Positions 50,678 through 64,000 of a stretch of 64,000 nucleotides of DNA are shown piece by piece (position 1 is the stretch's first letter; each line of letters opens with the position of its first letter). Source of the DNA: Triops longicaudatus (Eukaryota; Arthropoda; Branchiopoda; Notostraca; Triopsidae). The stretch covers positions 108,722 to 172,721 of the forward strand of contig JAGQDJ010000170.1 in assembly GCA_022885665.1 (NCBI GenBank), written 5' to 3'. The notes under the pieces were generated by a model. The model had not been told where the DNA came from. It searched no databases and saw only the letters and a list, made by a program, of their open reading frames with translations. Made by a program: the position numbers and the translations under genes.

Positions 50678-53430
50678 GCTGAAGGTAGGGAAAAAAACGA
50701 AGGCCAGACCTATTAAAGCGTATTGCAGGTTTGCTGAGTTTGTTGAGCGAAGGCAAACCATGACAATTCCCGGTACCAGTACAGTACATCACATTTTTTT
50801 TTTTTGGAATTCTAGTACAAGCCTCACTCACGCTCCTTTAGGGGGCTATGAACGTGTTAATGTATTTTGTTTAGTGAGCGCCGACTTTTGCGTAAAGTAC
50901 TCAAGTAATGGATCTTTTAAGTAAACGCAGGACTACACGGTGAGAGGAACAGAATATAAAGGAAGCAAAAAGGAAAAGTAAATTGGACAAAACCCAGAGT
51001 AAAAGATGCCAAATACAGCGTTGTGTGTTATGTGTAACTATTTACCAAAATTGTCCCGGTCTTGGCACTGAGAATGAAGGAAAGCTAAGAATGAATGGCC
51101 AGGAATGGAAAAGTCCATTTGTCTCCCTTCTGAATTTTCAACAAAAAAAAGCCATAAAGTACACAGTAAAGTGGAGAAGAAAAAAATATCTAAAGAACGT
51201 GCACATGTTTTAAAACACATTCCAAGTGGACTTGGTGTGTGTCACCGTCTTGATCAGTAAGGTTGTGGTTGTGTTATTCGTAACGAAAGTTGATTTGTAA
51301 CTGAAAGAGTTTTATGTTCAATAATGTTGAAGAAAATTCCCCTTATATGTTCACCCTTTGCAAGGCCAGTATTTGTGAAAATTTTGCTAGTTAAAAGAGA
51401 ATTTTACTCCCCTTTTTTACCCTTTTGTAAAATGTTAGTTCGTTAGAGGGATCTTTTTTCCTCCTTTTGGATCATTTTGCTGTCCGTTTTTTGTTCGCAT
51501 CCCCTTCCCAGTTTTATTCTGTTTCATACACTATATCTTGGTGCCAGTCCTACAAACACGATGAGGCCAGTAGAGTTATACGCAAGAGCATTATTTTCTA
51601 CTCCCTAAAAATTGAAAAACATATTGTTCAAAGCTTTACGCAATTTTCCTTCTTTATCATTTCTTTGATAAAAACCGACCAAAGGGGGGAAGAAAAGTGT
51701 CAGGATTTTTACGATTAGAACACAAAACTATACCAAAAATGAAGTATTCGATTTACTGAAACGGAAACAAGAAACGCAAATTTATTATAAATCTAATTTG
51801 GATTCATTGCAAAAATATTAAAAATTATAAGAAGTGGGACTTGGAGCCAGTACAATGCCAGTCTGTACACTATGTATTATTTTCCTTTTCCTCCCCAAAT
51901 GAATGTGGAAAAATACGTGAACTTCTCTCCTCCTTCCCCAACCAATTGTTTTTCTCCCCTCAACAGCGGTATATATCGAAGAAAAAATATACAGCTACTC
52001 GCTTTTCTCAAAAATCCGTTTTAATTACCATACATTTTAAACGTGTTTTCAGGATTACAAAAATGACCCACAATTTTTAATCTAGTTTGTTGCACAACTT
52101 TCCACGTCACCGTACATGTGGGATAATGCAAACAGAAAAAGGAAACAAACGAGACGAAGGAAGAAAAAACGACCAAAATACAGAAGAAAAAGCCATGAGG
52201 TGTGTTCCGGTTTGGCAAGTGCGAAACACGACGGTGTGAAGAACGTTAGGCAGCAGATGAGAGAGAAGTTTTGCCGCAGTTCATAAACTGGACTGTCATC
52301 CTTTGGAAAAACTTTCAATTTACTTAATGACCAAGCAAACGTCACCATCGCGGCCTTCGCAGTTTTCTTCCCCCACATATCACCGATAACTTTAGCCACG
52401 CTTTTCACACAAACCCAGACACACGACCCACGCAGAGAGCATTTATTGTAGAACACATAAAACCCACACCTACTTTATTTTCAACTTGCTTCGCGTTGTC
52501 GACTCTTCCTAAATTCTTGTCGCTTCTTCACACAGAAATTCTTAAATGCACTTGTGTCACGGTACTGAAATGCAATCCACTAGTTGAAAATCAGGTCAAG
52601 AAAGAAAAAGATATCATCCATCCAAAACTCCCCTTTTTTGCATAAAGAACATGTTTATCTACAGTAAAACTATTTCTGATTCAACAAGAAACTTACATAA
52701 ACATTACCAGCTCACCACACCGTAAACCAAATCAACGTACGATATGGCGCCAGGTTTAATTCAAACATGAAATTAGACCATGATCAATTTTTCAAACATG
52801 TTAACCTTGATTTATGAAACAACTTATGCTTTTTTGAAAGTTCTTTTTTTTTAAATAAAAAGAACGATTAATTTTTATGCAGCCCGGAAAACATCAAGTA
52901 ATGTCACTTTTTTTTACTCGCGACTGTGATCTAGACATAACGATAAATTATCTCAGTGACAAATTTTGTACACAGTTACTTAGCAAAATCACAAATGACT
53001 TCTTAGCTTAAAAAACTAGAGTACTGTAATAACATCTAGGCGTAATAGTGAATTTGACAGGTGTTTTGGAAGGCAAGAAACATAGTGCGATATTTTTGCG
53101 CAACGAGTCGCTTTGCAGGACCTTAACGCCTGCTTACACCGATGCTTAAGTAACGTAAGGCGTGCTTGGCTCACAAGTGTTGGTGCACAAAAAGGTGCTC
53201 TTCTACTATACGACCCGTCGCCTTTTGTTTTGTTCAGGACTTTTCCTCGTGAAACTTTTGTATTATTTAGCTTAAACGTAGATAGTTACATTCTGTAGAA
53301 TTTTTACAAAATACACGATTATTTTTACGAAAAATAGTTGTAGATTGGACCACAGGCTACCATTATCATTACATTATTTCCATCTGATTGTTTTGGTTTT
53401 AGTCGCCGTTAGTGTGGAAATTTATCCGAC
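50678..53430. other. Downstream of gene 2, no gene recognised
   Basis: The DNA is AT-rich and includes a T-rich run near 50794-50805. Open frames are short and unrecognised. Some of this may be additional 3' UTR of gene 2. Confidence 0.45.
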
Positions 53431-53497
53431 TTAGGACTAACCTAGCTCAATTTAACCTAACTGAGCCTAACTTAACCTTAATGAACCTATCCTAACC
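53431..53497. repeat. Degenerate 10-bp tandem repeat of CCTAA type
   Basis: Successive 10-base units TTTAACCTAA, CTGAGCCTAA, CTTAACCTTA and ATGAACCTAT share a core CCTAA-like ending, flanked by weaker copies on the left and a partial copy on the right. CCTAA is the complement of the common arthropod telomere unit TTAGG. The 10-base period is visible directly; the telomeric link is inferred. Confidence 0.55.
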
Positions 53498-54016
53498 AGA
53501 AAGGCCATGGGGCGTCTATCAAAAAAGTACCTACAAAAATGCTTAGCTTAAGCCTGCTAAGCCTCCGTGGTAGTAGGTGCTTAATGTTACGGGAAAACTT
53601 GTGGAAACGCAGAAACTTATCAGTTCTTTAACACACGTATAATGAATTCGTTTGTGCAGCGTTGGAGTCAAGAGGATACAAGTTTAAATGTATAACAATC
53701 GCTTGGCGCGTCAGTTGTTCAACTTGCTAGGCAACAAGCTTTCCAGCAAAACGGCCATACGGTAGAAGACCCAGTAAGTTTCCATTGCATTTTGACACCC
53801 AGGAACACAGCAAGACGCTTTACGTAGTCGGCAGGGGCATTCAAGCGATAGCACCGTTTTAGCATGCACTGCCCTTTTTCCCCTATACCGTACTGCGGCT
53901 GCACCCACATCTCTTCCTCTCCATGTCATCATTCACTTATTCATGGGTCACACACGTACGCACACAACACAACTCGCTGGGCTCCTAAACGGTTTCGTTA
54001 AAGTCTACGATTGGTG
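53498..54016. other. Intergenic, no gene recognised
   Basis: Nothing was recognised apart from short AAGCTTAAG-like palindromic words near 53545. Confidence 0.5.
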
Positions 54017-54338
54017 CAGGGTTGTGGTCGGCAACTTACGGCCCGCGTGCTGGAATTGGCCCCCGTTGCTCGTACAGAGAATTACATTTTACGTAAAGTA
54101 GCAAATTTAGGGTACAAAAGAGCACACAGAATTTTATTTTTTTACAAGACAAGTGCAACGTTAATAGAAAAGGGATGCTTTGTAAGCAATCCGTCTTTAT
54201 TCATTGCTTAAATAATACCAGATTAAGTATTTCAATCGGCTAGTCCGGCCCGCCTTCACCTTACACGTCTAGATCCGGCCCGCAGCCATCTCACAAGGCT
54301 TTTCAAGGCCCATGATAGGGAAGGCTTGCCGACCCCTG
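54017..54338. mobile_element. hAT-like nonautonomous DNA transposon (322 bp)
   Basis: The left end reads CAGGGTTGTGGTCGGCAACT and continues into ACGGCCCGCG. The right end, read inward on the minus strand, is CAGGGGTCGGCAAGCC and is followed within about 60 bases by GCGGGCCGGAT. This CAGGGGTCGGCAA plus GGCCCGC signature is typical of a widespread group of hAT elements in animals. The interior is AT-rich and has no transposase. The 8-base flanks (GATTGGTG and GTGTAGGG) no longer match well, so the insertion is old or the ends are slightly off. Confidence 0.75.
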
Positions 54339-57300
54339 GTGTAGGGGGAAGAAAAGTGCTGCCATCCTTCAAAGCTTTACACATGTTTGTCATCCTAGGA
54401 ATTCACTTTTAAGCCAACTGCAACCATAATGGCCTTATCTATCATCCTATTCATGTGTGTCGTAGATCTTTTTGATCTTAACCCGTAAGTCTTAAACAAA
54501 TTTGCAGTTCCATGCTAGCTGTTTATACAAAATTTTGGCTTGATACAAAGTTTCGTCGAACTCTTTCTCTGTAGAGAAGAAATGGTATAAGTCAATCATG
54601 ATTTTAAACTACCTCATGTGGGCTTCAAAAGCGCCAGTGACGCACATTTCGATGTAGGAAGCCTGTTGGCCAAACCTAATGACTTGGAAACACTTTTAAC
54701 TTTAAAAGGTAACTATACGGAACTGGTTGACAACCATGCGGAAATAAATTAAAGGAGAGAAGAGAAACTATGTATCGAAAACTCAAACCAGGAGATTAGG
54801 TATGGTGACCTAATAAGAAATGGCAGCTCCGCATTTAGAGACACGTAATGGAAATCTCTTTTACTCTTAGAGCCATTCACGAAATCTATAACTATGTGTA
54901 CTTTTGATCTATATCGTTAAGGTCCCCGCCGACAACTTACATATTGAAGGCCCTTCAGCACTGCGAGATATTGCCGTATTTAATACCTACACAAGACTTG
55001 TTCAGCATCATTCAAGTTATAAAACTACAGCCGCTCCCATTTCTGCCCACAGCATTCTACTCATTACTGAAGGCATTTTTCCCTCTGGAAAGCAACCTTG
55101 TCTCTCATCAAACTCCCGAGAACGCAATCGAAGCCAGACACCTCGCCATACGGTACTTAAATACGCATTAGAAATAAAAACATGCTTTATAATATGTGGG
55201 CCCTAAGTCCGTTAGCTTACCTATCCGCTTTACAGGTACCCACTATTACTTAGCCAAGTTCAAAACTGCATGTGCGAGAAGAGTCTAATCTACATCACGT
55301 TTCTAAACATTTTCGTAAATTTGTCTTAAGCCACTGAACAGCCATTACTCCATCTATAACTCATTAACTGGGGTTACCGAGATTGCTGATATGATATTAG
55401 AAACTATTTCGCAACGCATTCCTGGAACTATTTTTTCTCTACTTTACGAAATACTTCAGTATAAAGTACGATAAAAAGACTCGAAAATATATTTATGGTA
55501 GTTACTAAAATGATTGCGTTACTATGTTACAAAATTTAAATACATTCTAAACTATAATTTTTGCGTCATCAATTTTATTTAAATTTATTATATCTTTCAT
55601 TATGAGCTTGGCTCGCTAATGTAAAATCAACGCTTTTTAGATTGTACAAAATAGTGTTGGTGATAATCAACTACAATAGTTAAAGTTTGACCCTAACTCT
55701 TGACAGAAAAATAAAGCGTTTCGAAACAAGGTTACATGTTTAAAAATCCTATTAGAATAAGAAAACAATAGTCCAAACCTCAATTCCTACTCCAGTCAAA
55801 CAAATTCGTACCTTTCTACGCATTTACGTGTCTCACAGACGGTGGGGAAAACGCAACCAGTGATAGGTATTGTTGTTCAATGAAAGTAACAGGTGCAAAA
55901 ACGGAGAACCTGGAAGGAAAATATGCATTAATAATGGAAATTGAAAGAATATAAACATGATTAAGGAAGAAAGGAGGAAAAAGGATGATGCTTCTTTCCC
56001 CTGAAGCGCTAAAAACCTGGTAAGACTAGTATCACCATTCGAAACCAGTAATTAAAGCAACGTCTAAAGTTCTAAAAAGATGTTCTACTGACCTTATGGG
56101 GAACAAAAAATAAGACACAGTCGACCAATAAATAAGAAATACTACACTTTCCATACTTGCCAACTACATGCAGTTCCCTATGGTCGTGTATCATCCAGTG
56201 GCGACAAAATTACAGACCAACAATTGAGAAGGTGTGCCTCATTGTCCGTAATATCCGATTAAAGGAGCCGCTTTTCCCTTACTTCTTAAGGGACATTTTT
56301 TGAGGGGATTCTGAAAGCAACTAATTACAGGAACTGCTAGACGATGATTTTGATACTCACTCAACAGCTATCCATTAACCCAAGATACTACTCTAGCGCT
56401 AAATACCAGCTTGCGCGTAATTTCATGGCCTACTGCTTAAAACTGGATTCAATTTAGCTATTTTATTTCACTGCGGAGAGCAAAAATCAATAAATTTCAC
56501 TCTGCTTTTTTAATATACTTCTTTGCCAGTGTTGAGCAAGGAAAAAGCCTGTTTTTGTACTGATCGCATCTTGGCTCACTCTCCGACAATGAATTGCAGT
56601 CCAAAGGGAGAACCCCGTTTTCTTAGCTGGTACACAGAAGCTGTCACATCCTAGTTATGTGGGTTGTTCATTTGCATTTCAACGATCAACCCCTTCTTTC
56701 TCAAGAAGGCAGAGAATTTGCATAACGGTCGCCTCAATACAACTACTTGTCATACGATCTTAAAAAAAAAAGAAACTCTTAAGCTCAGCTGCGTGAGGGG
56801 CTAGATATGGTTCGAAGAGAATAAAATATTGTACTGGAGCGGAATCCTAACATTTATGGGGAAAGTTTAGGTCATCGGAAATGCCCCTTGATGGAATCAA
56901 TGACTCGAATCGGTGGCGATCCTTAGCGCCCACGCTCATGTCACCCGTTTTTTTGGGGCTGCTCAACATTGCTCCCCGAAACAAATTCAGACAATAGTAT
57001 TCCACAGAGAGAAAAAAGTGCAGGTAAGGGAGCCCTACCCTTACACAATGCTGGTGATGGCACTTCACTTCCGGTATGCATCTTAATGAGTCTGAAGCCC
57101 TGGCACATCAACACGTGTGTTATGTGTATGAGGGCATGGGGAAACTGTATGCTAGTTGCCCTTTTGTGCGAAGTCCTTTGCTTAACAGGCCCTGTAATAC
57201 CGTACCCATCCTTACACGTACTCCTACGTATTCTTCGAAAGCGTAAATGACGTCACAGCGGGTTCTGTTTATAAACGCTAAGTTTATAGAGGCTTTTCCT

Positions 57301-60300
57301 TGAAGGACCAAATAACAACCCGAAAATTACCGTGAAGTCTCATTACGAGCGGCGCTTTCCCCTAGCACGAATTTTAACGAAAATGTAAGATTGATACTTA
57401 AGTTTTGCGACGGAACTCGAGTTCACCCGAATATTTCAGCTCATGCATGAAGTGAAATTCTGTGAGTAACATAGCACTAAGTCGAGCATTGTTGATTCGC
57501 ATTGTCATTGCTCCATACTCCATTTACATAACTTGTTCACGTTAAAGGTGTCGGTTCCAACGGTTTGAAACTTTCCCAACACTTTCTTCCGTTTCTTGGC
57601 ATTTTCACCGGTGGTTTTCTTACCTGACAAAAGCTGGAGAGACTGTGGACCAAAGAAGTGCTAAGAACACAAGACAAAGGTCGATTCGATCACGGGTGAA
57701 AAAAGGATCAAGCATGGTATCTGTTTTATCCGTCGTATTTTTTGCGGAGAAAATCGCTTTGGAAAAGTATTTACCGAGACGAAAATGGTGGGAATAAATT
57801 ATAGAGCACCAGAAGACGCCCATCATCACGACGCTGGAGCATCGTTATAGATAATAGACCACTTGAAAGCGATGTTGATAACGAAGGTTATGATCCGAAG
57901 GGTGTGAGATCGGCTTCATCAACGCCTCCCACCGTCACCAATAAAATGGGCCACAGCCACCAACCCGTCATTAACGTGTTGGGAGGCCGGAGTCAGTCGA
58001 CTTTAAGATAAGGACCCAGTGCATTCCGTGCCTTTCAAGATATTACTCTACTTTACAAACTGAAACTTTTTCTGGACACTATGCTTAGCCTCAAGAATTC
58101 AGAACGAGGTTTTAATGATACGCTCTTGCTAATACTTTTTCTAACACGATTTATTTTTTATTTACTGTGTTAATCGATGCTATGCGTTCCCAAGACTCCT
58201 TTTTTATTTTTCCTTCTCCAGAAAAATACCACATGCACAGTTTAACATGAGAACCGTTTAAAAGTCTTCCCCGGGGAGGAATTTTCTTGGTGAAACATTT
58301 TCGCACGTGCCAACTGAGGGCCTCAAACGAATTTCTCAAACACCCCATCCATCCCGTTCTAGTTAAGAACTGCCAAATTGACCGAAAGCCACAACACTTC
58401 TTAAATTTCAGCTCCCTTTACAGTCATTACACACACACCGTCCATGCCGCTTAAACACGAGCCAGCGAAAGTCAAGAATTAGAACAGCAATCACCATCCA
58501 TCACTGGCTACAGCCTGGCAGACAGCATACGAAATCTAATCAAAACCTCACTTGACTTTGAACTATACAGGACAATATGCATGGAAAATCAAATTTAGAT
58601 TCATCATCTCAAAATTCTTTTTGAATTATCAAGGAAAGACGACTGCTACTTCAAGATGAGAAAGAGTACAGAATTGGAATGTTCTAGCTTTTACTGCACA
58701 AACGAAAGCTTTCGGGTGACGCGTTTATCGAGGGAAAATCTGACGGGATGCCCTCTTAAGAATTACTGATTACTAAGAAATCACTGTACGTAAGATATAA
58801 AAGTATCCATGTTTATTCCGACCGAAGAGTAAATTTACGTCAAATATGGTATCAAAGTTTCGTAATCTACCAACATTTATTTTATACTACACTGAGCTAA
58901 GCTCAGGCCGGAACATAAAGCTGCCACAGATGGAGATCACAGCCCTTCTGCAGTTGGTCCAGACGCTCTCTACACAAAACTACTTTTGTCAGCGTGATTT
59001 ACTCGCATTCTCTACGCGGTCGCGCAAACAACGCACACACAAGACATACGCGCCTTTTTATGACAAGCTAGGGACAAAAGGACCAGGAAGAAGGGTTGTT
59101 GCTTAACCCGGGAGGTGAGGTTAAACATTAACAATCGAGACGAACCATAATGTCTGTGGAGATGTGTTATATTTTATCCAAAAATTTCATGCTGCGTTTT
59201 TTTCTAAGCAAAAGCGGAGTAGTTGGGAGGGGGCGAATCAAAGGCATAAAAAAGAAATGCCGCTTCTACATCAACAATACAACTATCACAATTTTATTGG
59301 TGAGGAAGAGAAGACTATTATAGCCCCGGAGAGACAGACTGCCCAGGGAGCGCACACCAAACACCAACACACATCCATACACACACACAAGGTCCGCTAG
59401 TCTTCCTTCATATTTTTTATTAGAGAACAACATACTTCTTTATAACCCGAGTGCAAGGTGCCAACTTTTGACAGTTTCAAAAGTCGCCGGGTCAAGGTGC
59501 AGTCTTATTTCATGTACATCTTGCTTTACATTTATCGACCCCGGTCCCTTTTTTGGGTTAAGATCCTAAGATCCGGTCTTTAAGCATTTACCTTTTATTC
59601 GTCCCTTGGATCCTTTACGCTTTCGACTAATAAAGTTGTAGGACAGGTTGGCGTCCTAGTTTCTAGTTTGTTCGTTTCCGTTGACAATTGCTTACAGTGT
59701 CTAGATTTTTCTCTCGGCAAAATATTTAGTTGTCCAATTCTGTCTCAGCGAGGTATTCATTATGCGTAAAGCGAAATCGAATTGTTGCAAAAAGAATTAA
59801 ATAGCCAAAAATCAATAGATAAATAAAATCCCTACAAGTACCAATAAATGGGGAAGAAACTTAATATTACTTAATGAAAATAAAAAGAATAACAATAAAA
59901 ACATTAAAACAAACACATGATAATATATTCGATTTTGTCGATGTTGCAAACTTAATAACGAACACTCGTAAGGGCAGTATGTTAATAATCCTAACAAGAA
60001 TCAGCTTTACATGAAGTTTTAGGCTACGCCAAACACAAGAGTGTTATTGCCCATTTCTGCAGCGTTCGGCATTTTTTAGTTTTTCTGTTCGGAATGCAAT
60101 GCAACTGGATACCTTGAAGTTCGAAAAATATTAAGCATTACGTAACCTTGTTTTTAACTAAAAAGGTTAAACTAATTCCAGAACCTTGAGACTAACTTTA
60201 TAATATCCATTACACAAAGAAAAATTTTCGTACCGTAACTACCTAAAAAAAAAATCTGAATGGCCTCACGGAGCAGATCCATCTACGAATTAGAAGGAAG

Positions 60301-63300
60301 CTCACAACTACGGTTGTTACACCGCTCTTGTATCTCAAAGTTTATTTTTATGAGCTACGTTTACAAATAATTCGAGATTTATTTTTTCGTACGACAAAGT
60401 AAAAGTCTTGTTTCTGTTACTTTAAGGAAACTTTCCATGAGGTCGCTTATCTCCCATCACTTGCATTCAAATAACTGTAAGTTTTTAGGGAAGTGACAGA
60501 AAAATTACAACTAAAGGCTATTGTATTGTTCTCATAATAAAGATAATTAAACGCGGTGTATTAAGATCGATTGGATGCCGCGAGATAAGTACAACTCACA
60601 AAGGTACATTAAGAAAAAAAAATATTCTGTATTTTTATTGCTTTGACGTTTTTCATAGAGAGATGACATTCGTTATGAACTGGTTTCATTTCATCTGATA
60701 TAAACACTAATCCTTACGGACGTTTTATTGAACTTGGGATTGGTGAACAGTCCTACCAGCACATAAAGGAATGTCTATTCTATATAAATATATTCTGTCG
60801 GCTCGGCTTTTGTGTCAATTAGCAAGTTGCAAGGAATGACACCAACCTAGCAGAACATTCTTTACCATTTTTTCATTTAGTATTATTTAGTTCGCCCCTT
60901 TTGTCTCGCTGATGAGAGGAATGTTACTTCACTGGAGCAAAAAGGGATACAAGACTCCCAAGTTGTAGACAGAGAGAGCCTTAGTCATCCATCTCACACC
61001 TCGCAAACATGTCGACAGGCATTTTTCGAGCTGTGAGTCAAGTATTTGATAGAATTTGTACCTAGCGACCAAGTTCTGCACATGGAAACTTTTTCAAGAC
61101 GCTCAAGTGGTAGTAAAACGCTTCTTCACTACTTTTACTACGAGTTTTCAAGAGGCACTCTTTCCCTTCTGTGCTATACAAGCACGTACTTGAGCCCCAG
61201 TACTTTCGATCTTTTTGGGTGCTTCGCCTTGGAATTCTACACGTTTGAGCAGAAACTCCAAAGAAATCAAGCTTTCAAAGCTTAGAGACCACAGTAGATG
61301 AACATTTGGCCTTCTTATTTTTAACAGAGCGCGCTTTCCCGTGAGAAGAGGATTTAAAACCCGCTAACATTTCGAATGGATTTATTTGTTTTCTAGTAAA
61401 AAAAATGAATTCTTTGTGGTACAAGTGAAACTCCCCTCAGAAAATCTGGAAAGATCTGACACCTAGACTGGCCATGTCAATATTGTCATCTATGTGACGA
61501 ACAGCTCGAGGAAAACTGGCACCTTCTTTGGTGGCAAGACGATCACCTTTTACCAGTCATTTGCAGTTTCCCACGTTTTTCCCTCCCAAGGTTTCGTGTT
61601 GACTTTACACTCTAGCTTTGGATGATAAAAAGTTGCTCCGGCTGTAAAGAAGAGCACGCACAAGGCACACGTAATAATAGCATAAGTGAAATATTCCCCA
61701 ATCTGAGTCAGACTCAACTCACACAAAGTCAATACCAGATTGTCTACCATAAGAAGAAGACTACCATAAACATGGGACAAAAACTGGGTTTGCGCCCTTG
61801 TGTAGCACCTACCACACCTTACCATGTTCATAAACAGCGACTTCACTTGAGGACAAGTTTCTGGCTTTGATTGCAAAGCAAACCAACTTACGACAACTAG
61901 GACAGTATTTTTTCTCATAAGGAAAATAAAGTTTATCTCCTTTGAATGTCAGCGAAGTTTGTTTATTGTATGTATCGCATTGTTGCATTATCAAATGTTC
62001 ATGAATAAGGCCGTGAAAACTTCGGAATGGCGCAGTAAAACGTAGAAACTTGATGCCTTCTACCAACCTTCACATTAGTACATGTATGACACATGGCAAT
62101 TTTATGTAGAGTGTGTCTAGAGTGTGACGGACAACACATACATGCAGTTGAAGACCGGATGCTGTCCACGAAATATAATAAGCTTAACTGGCCTTCGTGG
62201 CTTATTGATTACAAATGCTTAACAGTGTAAATCTTAACCAGCTTAAGCTTCTAAGAAATACACTGTATATCTAACATGCACAACTAATAAATGCTCCGTT
62301 ATTCACATTAAATCACTTGAAGTCTTATATTCGAGCATTGTTATGTTTTACGAATGTATAGAGAGAAACCAACATGCCCTGTGAGTAATAACTTCAAATG
62401 ACGCATATTGTACAATTTTCCATTAATGCATAATTCAAAAGTTTTTGCAGGCATTAGCGGAGCCTCGATGTATGAGTAAGATTTTGATAAAAACAACATG
62501 CAAAAGAGCAAGAGATTTGCACAGCTCCAAGTTTCAGGAGCTACTATGAGCCAAAAGTGCTAAGCTTCTTTTACAAAAACAAGAATTACAAAAAAATTAA
62601 CGATGTTACATCACGGACATCCTGATTCTTTGTATTAGCCCACCAATTTTCGAGGAGGAAATGCTTTAGGTAAATTTATTCACATTAGGAATATTTTAGT
62701 TACAACGGGCACCGAAAGAGCTTAGGGCAGTAATATTTTAAAAACATGGTTAACTTAATGAAATTTTCACTTGAGCTGTGATTTCTTGAAAGTCGTAACA
62801 CGGCTAGGCGAGAAATCGTCACATTCAGTCCAAGGGCACAAGAGCGAAGTTTCTTCCTTCCAGACCGTGAGTTTGAACTTGAAGTGTACCAACAGGGCTG
62901 TCTTCAAGAACTCCACCCCTTGGCCTAACAATAGAATAACTTATATTTCTTCGAAGTTGCATGTTGCACCAGAGCCTTCATGCTGTAGCGAAAACTGTAG
63001 CCGATTCAACATACCAGCTGCGTGATTTTGACGATTTTTACTTCAACAAGAAAAGCTAAAAGAAAAGGTGTGTTCCTAAGACAGTGCGGTACTGTTTTGT
63101 ATCGTAGAGCTTTTCACACTCGAAAGTCACCTCCCGTTAACCAAACAGCAGACCATGTGGTTTTGAAGCTGTTTCTAGTTTTTATCTCCACAAAAAAAAA
63201 TGACTTTCACATACAAAGCCCTAATTCCCCGCTTTTCTTCACATTTTCTTTGCTATTCTTCGTTTTTAACATTTTAAAATGCGGTGTACCGAAAAAGGCC

Positions 63301-64000
63301 ATTACACTTCCGAAAGGAGGCGTTCCTCCTCTCGTGAAAAAGAAACGAAACTGTCGCAGCACTCTTTATAAGCTCTAAGAACAAAAGAAAAAAGTTTCTG
63401 CCTGAAAAGGGCTTCTTTTTTTTTCGCAGCAAGCCTAAAAAAAGTCTCGTGTCTAAATTTCCAAATCCTGTAAGTTGAATAAACTTGGATATTTTTTGTA
63501 TGTTTTACATTAGGCACCCCTTTCGTCGCCCTCCCTGTTATGTATACTACACTGTGAGCTGTCTGTGGCTAGACTAAAAGATAAAAAAACGCCTTAAGTC
63601 TTCTACATTTATTTCTTAGGTCCGTAAAAGGATGAAAGGAGCGGCACATGCAATACCTTTTAACTATGTCAATCTCCCGTAGCATTCAAAACCTAATCAC
63701 CGCCAAAAAATGGAAGCATCGGACACAATCTGGTTTAGACTTCTCGTTTTTGTTCGTTTCCTGGCAACAGCTCTCGAAGAACAGCGAGGTGACATGCATA
63801 GCATCTGTTTCGCAGTGTTGCTGTAGTTTTTCGTTTGTATTTCAAGTTCAGTTCACGGTCTTTTGTAGGATTTAATGACAACGTGCTCGGTTTCCTCTCT
63901 GTGTCTTTCATGTTGCGTTGGTGCTTTTCTGGTTCTGGAACTACGGTGCTATACGCAGAAAAAGGTGGCTTGCAGAAAAACGCGACCTTCATGGCTTCAT
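54339..64000. other. Intergenic to window end, no gene recognised
   Basis: No coding exon, RNA gene or further clear transposon was found. The DNA alternates AT-rich blocks (about 55.5-55.7 and 59.8-60.0 kb) with average sequence. A CA-rich run lies near 59368-59391. Open frames reach at most about 120 codons and show no known domain. Confidence 0.5.

Noticed and set aside
1..64000. CRISPR arrays, bacterial operons, rRNA, phage or viral genes
   Set aside because: No regularly spaced repeats, no dense coding, and no recognisable viral or bacterial proteins on either strand.

Overview
The window looks like nuclear DNA from an arthropod. The evidence is two spliced genes of the knirps (NR0A) family of ligand-binding-domain-less nuclear receptors, a family known from insects and crustaceans. 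Genes are sparse, introns are 0.76 and 2.2 kb, noncoding DNA is AT-rich, and degraded DNA transposons of animal type are present. I cannot name the species. No bacterial operons, CRISPR arrays, rRNA or convincing tRNA genes are visible.

Layout: gene 1 (981-2872, +) encodes 376 residues in two coding exons. A region of about 44 kb without a recognisable gene follows (2873-47084). Gene 2 (47085-50635, +) encodes 447 residues in two coding exons. The last 13 kb (50636-64000) also show no gene. The two genes are clear paralogues: same orientation, same 78-base first coding exon, same phase-0 intron, and 83 of 94 identical residues through the zinc fingers and knirps box. In both, a 3' splice acceptor abuts the start codon, which predicts an unseen upstream noncoding exon. 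Both carry a PxDLS CtBP-binding motif and a second motif, PLDLT, at the extreme C terminus. Family knowledge makes them sequence-specific repressors of segmentation or nervous-system patterning; acting in this organism is inferred.

The noncoding part holds two hAT-like nonautonomous transposons (20589-20754, with a diverged 8-bp target duplication, and 54017-54338), a back-to-back pogo/Tigger-like inverted repeat around a (TA)11 tract (22219-22402), an adjoining G-rich repeat relic, a degenerate 10-bp CCTAA-type tandem repeat (53431-53497), and several simple repeats. Clusters of TTTATAAA (25048-25206) and TAATTA (7678-7735, 14380-14465) are candidate homeodomain-bound elements, inferred from motif density only.

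I found no new enzyme, defence or mobile system. The points most worth following are the tandem knirps pair with its shared start-codon intron and double CtBP motif, the TTTATAAA cluster in the intergenic desert, and the hairpin-forming inverted transposon pair.
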